The notes under the pieces were generated by a model. It saw nothing but the letters and a program-made list of their open reading frames with translations. It had not been told where the DNA came from and did no database searches. From contig NZ_WTCR01000003.1 of assembly GCF_009795715.1 (NCBI RefSeq), positions 62,001-126,000 of the forward strand: a stretch of 64,000 bases of DNA, in the 5' to 3' direction. Every line of letters starts with the position of its first letter. Positions within the stretch are counted from its first letter, which is position 1. Made by a program: the position numbers and the translations under genes. This document shows positions 62,903-64,000 of the stretch, one piece after another. The stretch is from Labilibaculum euxinicum (lineage in GTDB: Bacteria; Bacteroidota; Bacteroidia; Bacteroidales; Marinifilaceae).

Positions 62903-63895
62903 ATGCAAACAATACAATTAAAAAGCAGACCGGTAGGCGTACCAAAATTATCCGATTTTAAATTTGTGACTGAAGAACAGCCACAAATTGCAGAAGGAGA
63001 GATACTTTTAAAAGCAACACATATTTCTGTTGATCCCTACTTAAGAGGAAGAATGGTGGAAGGTAAATCGTATGTCGAGCCATTCGAGTTGAATAAAGCA
63101 ATTAGCTCGGGTATGATTGCTGAAGTCGTTGAATCAAAATTGGCAGGCTTCAGCAAAGGTGATTTTGTATCGGGCATGTTGGAATGGAAAGAGGTTCAGG
63201 TATCTAAAGGCGAAGGCTTGTTAAAGGTAGATGCAAAGAAAGCTCCATTGTCTTCTTACTTGGGCGTGTTGGGAATGACAGGTTTAACTGCTTATTTCGG
63301 ATTGTTGGAAATTGGCAGGCCTAAAGCAGGAGAGACTGTTGTAGTTTCGGGAGCTGCAGGTGCTGTGGGGAGCATTGTGGGACAAATTGCAAAACTGAAA
63401 GGCTGTCGCGTGATAGGGATTGCCGGCAGCGACGAGAAAGTGGAACAACTGGTTTCGGAATCTGGTTTCGATACTGCAATTAATTACAATACTGCCGGAA
63501 ACATGAGTCAGGCAATCGCAGAAGCTTGTCCCAACGGAGTAGATGTTTATTTCGATAATGTAGGCGGAGAAATTTCAGATGGCGTGATGATGAATTTGAA
63601 TCGTTTTGCACGAATTATTGTTTGTGGAGCAATTTCGATGTATAATGCGACCAGCGTTCCAATGGGACCTAGAGTTCAGCCCATACTGATTAAGAATTCG
63701 GTACTGATGCAAGGATTTGTAGTATCCAATTATCTGGAGAAATGGGGAGAAGCAATTCCTCAATTGGCAAAATGGCTGCAGGAAGGAAAATTAAAATCTA
63801 CTGAAACAATTGTTGAAGGATTTGAAAATACGCCGCAGGCTTTTCTTGATCTTTTCGAAGGAAAGAATAAGGGAAAAATGATTGTGAAAATATAA
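62903..63895 (+). CDS. NADP-dependent zinc-free MDR oxidoreductase
   Basis: Reductase of 330 residues of the leukotriene B4 dehydrogenase/CurA branch of the medium-chain dehydrogenases. ISVDPYLRGRMVEGKSYVEP (in the N-terminal domain) and the nucleotide loop SGAAGAVGSIVGQIAKLKG are diagnostic, as is DVYFDNVGGEI; zinc-binding Cys clusters are absent. Members reduce the double bond of unsaturated aldehydes and ketones. With its operator it is likely induced by the same signal as the TetR operon. Confidence 0.93.
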   Translation: MQTIQLKSRPVGVPKLSDFKFVTEEQPQIAEGEILLKATHISVDPYLRGRMVEGKSYVEPFELNKAISSGMIAEVVESKLAGFSKGDFVSGMLEWKEVQVSKGEGLLKVDAKKAPLSSYLGVLGMTGLTAYFGLLEIGRPKAGETVVVSGAAGAVGSIVGQIAKLKGCRVIGIAGSDEKVEQLVSESGFDTAINYNTAGNMSQAIAEACPNGVDVYFDNVGGEISDGVMMNLNRFARIIVCGAISMYNATSVPMGPRVQPILIKNSVLMQGFVVSNYLEKWGEAIPQLAKWLQEGKLKSTETIVEGFENTPQAFLDLFEGKNKGKMIVKI

Positions 63896-63931
63896 TTTTA
63901 AGAAAAATAAACAGGTTTAAATTTAATAGAT

Positions 63932-64000
63932 ATGACGATTACAACAGGAGCTTTGAAAATATTATTCGTGCTGACTTCTCATTCTCAAATGGGAGATACA
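63932..64000 (+). CDS. DJ-1/PfpI-family protein, 3' part outside window
   Basis: The frame starts MTITTGALKILFVLTSHSQM and reaches GDT at the edge. KILFVLTSH..MGDTG is the usual beginning of the Hsp31/DJ-1-like glutamine-amidotransferase domain proteins, often glyoxalase III or stress proteins. Being 36 bases behind the MDR reductase, it probably belongs to the same aldehyde-stress cluster. Only 23 residues are visible. Confidence 0.7.
   Translation, partial: MTITTGALKILFVLTSHSQMGDT

Overview
The window looks like a chromosomal segment of a marine or gut-type Bacteroidota, most likely order Bacteroidales (relatives such as Marinifilum, Labilibaculum or Prolixibacteraceae; this is inference). 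Evidence: AT-rich DNA, a hybrid two-component system (HTCS) regulator, dense families of exported glycoside hydrolases (GH), SusB-type GH97, Bacteroidota promoters (TTG-N19/21-TAnnTTTG) before several genes, and Bacteroidota housekeeping genes (recF with a DUF721 gene, ndk, a short RsmI-like methylase).

Region 1 (1-30043), all on the + strand, is a large plant-polysaccharide utilisation locus without SusC/SusD in view. In order: GH97 (cut by the left edge), GH3, GH43, GH2, an SMP-30-like protein, an acetyl/feruloyl-type esterase, GH42, a second GH3, a GH31 alpha-xylosidase with a PA14 insert, GH39, a sialate-O-acetylesterase-type esterase, GH29 alpha-fucosidase, a GDSL/SGNH esterase, and the 1338-residue HTCS that probably controls the set. 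The combination (alpha-xylosidase, beta-galactosidases, beta-glucosidases, arabinosidase/xylosidase, fucosidase, esterases, plus a GH5-like relic) fits acetylated, fucosylated xyloglucan or a mixed hemicellulose. The locus is partly decayed: relics of a GH29 tail, a LacZ-type GH2, a GH5, a third GH3 and a lipoprotein lie between the intact genes, and an IS66 TnpA relic lies at 15.3 kb. Long perfect hairpins separate several transcription blocks.

Region 2 (30.04-31.45 kb) is a small graveyard of mobile DNA (IS1595-like, IS982-like and tyrosine-integrase relics) beside a minus-strand cluster of five tRNA genes in which a Tyr-Gly pair is duplicated.

Region 3 (31.8-44.0 kb) is core: TPR membrane protein, recF, DUF721, ndk, DHH phosphoesterase, RsmI-like methylase, BASS transporter, metallo-beta-lactamase-fold hydrolase, MFS transporter, two tandem single-chain aconitase-family hydratases, and twin tRNA-Arg genes.

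Region 4 (44.4-53.8 kb): a minus-strand signalling pair (CHASE/multi-PAS hybrid kinase and a REC-kinase), then an orphan 522-residue lipoprotein gene between 34-bp direct repeats.

Region 5 (53.8-64.0 kb): TonB-dependent-receptor-like barrel, EFR1-type flavodoxin/ferredoxin protein, two unknown proteins, aquaporin, DUF1287 protein, and a TetR regulator followed by an NAD(P)-binding protein, a zinc-independent MDR oxidoreductase and the start of a DJ-1/PfpI-like gene, with TetR-type palindromes before the regulator and the oxidoreductase.

The least explained items are a dispersed repeat (23.09 and 60.55 kb) whose central hairpin differs between copies by compensatory changes, and the repeat-flanked lipoprotein gene. 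No CRISPR array, complete insertion sequence, rRNA or recognisable riboswitch was seen.
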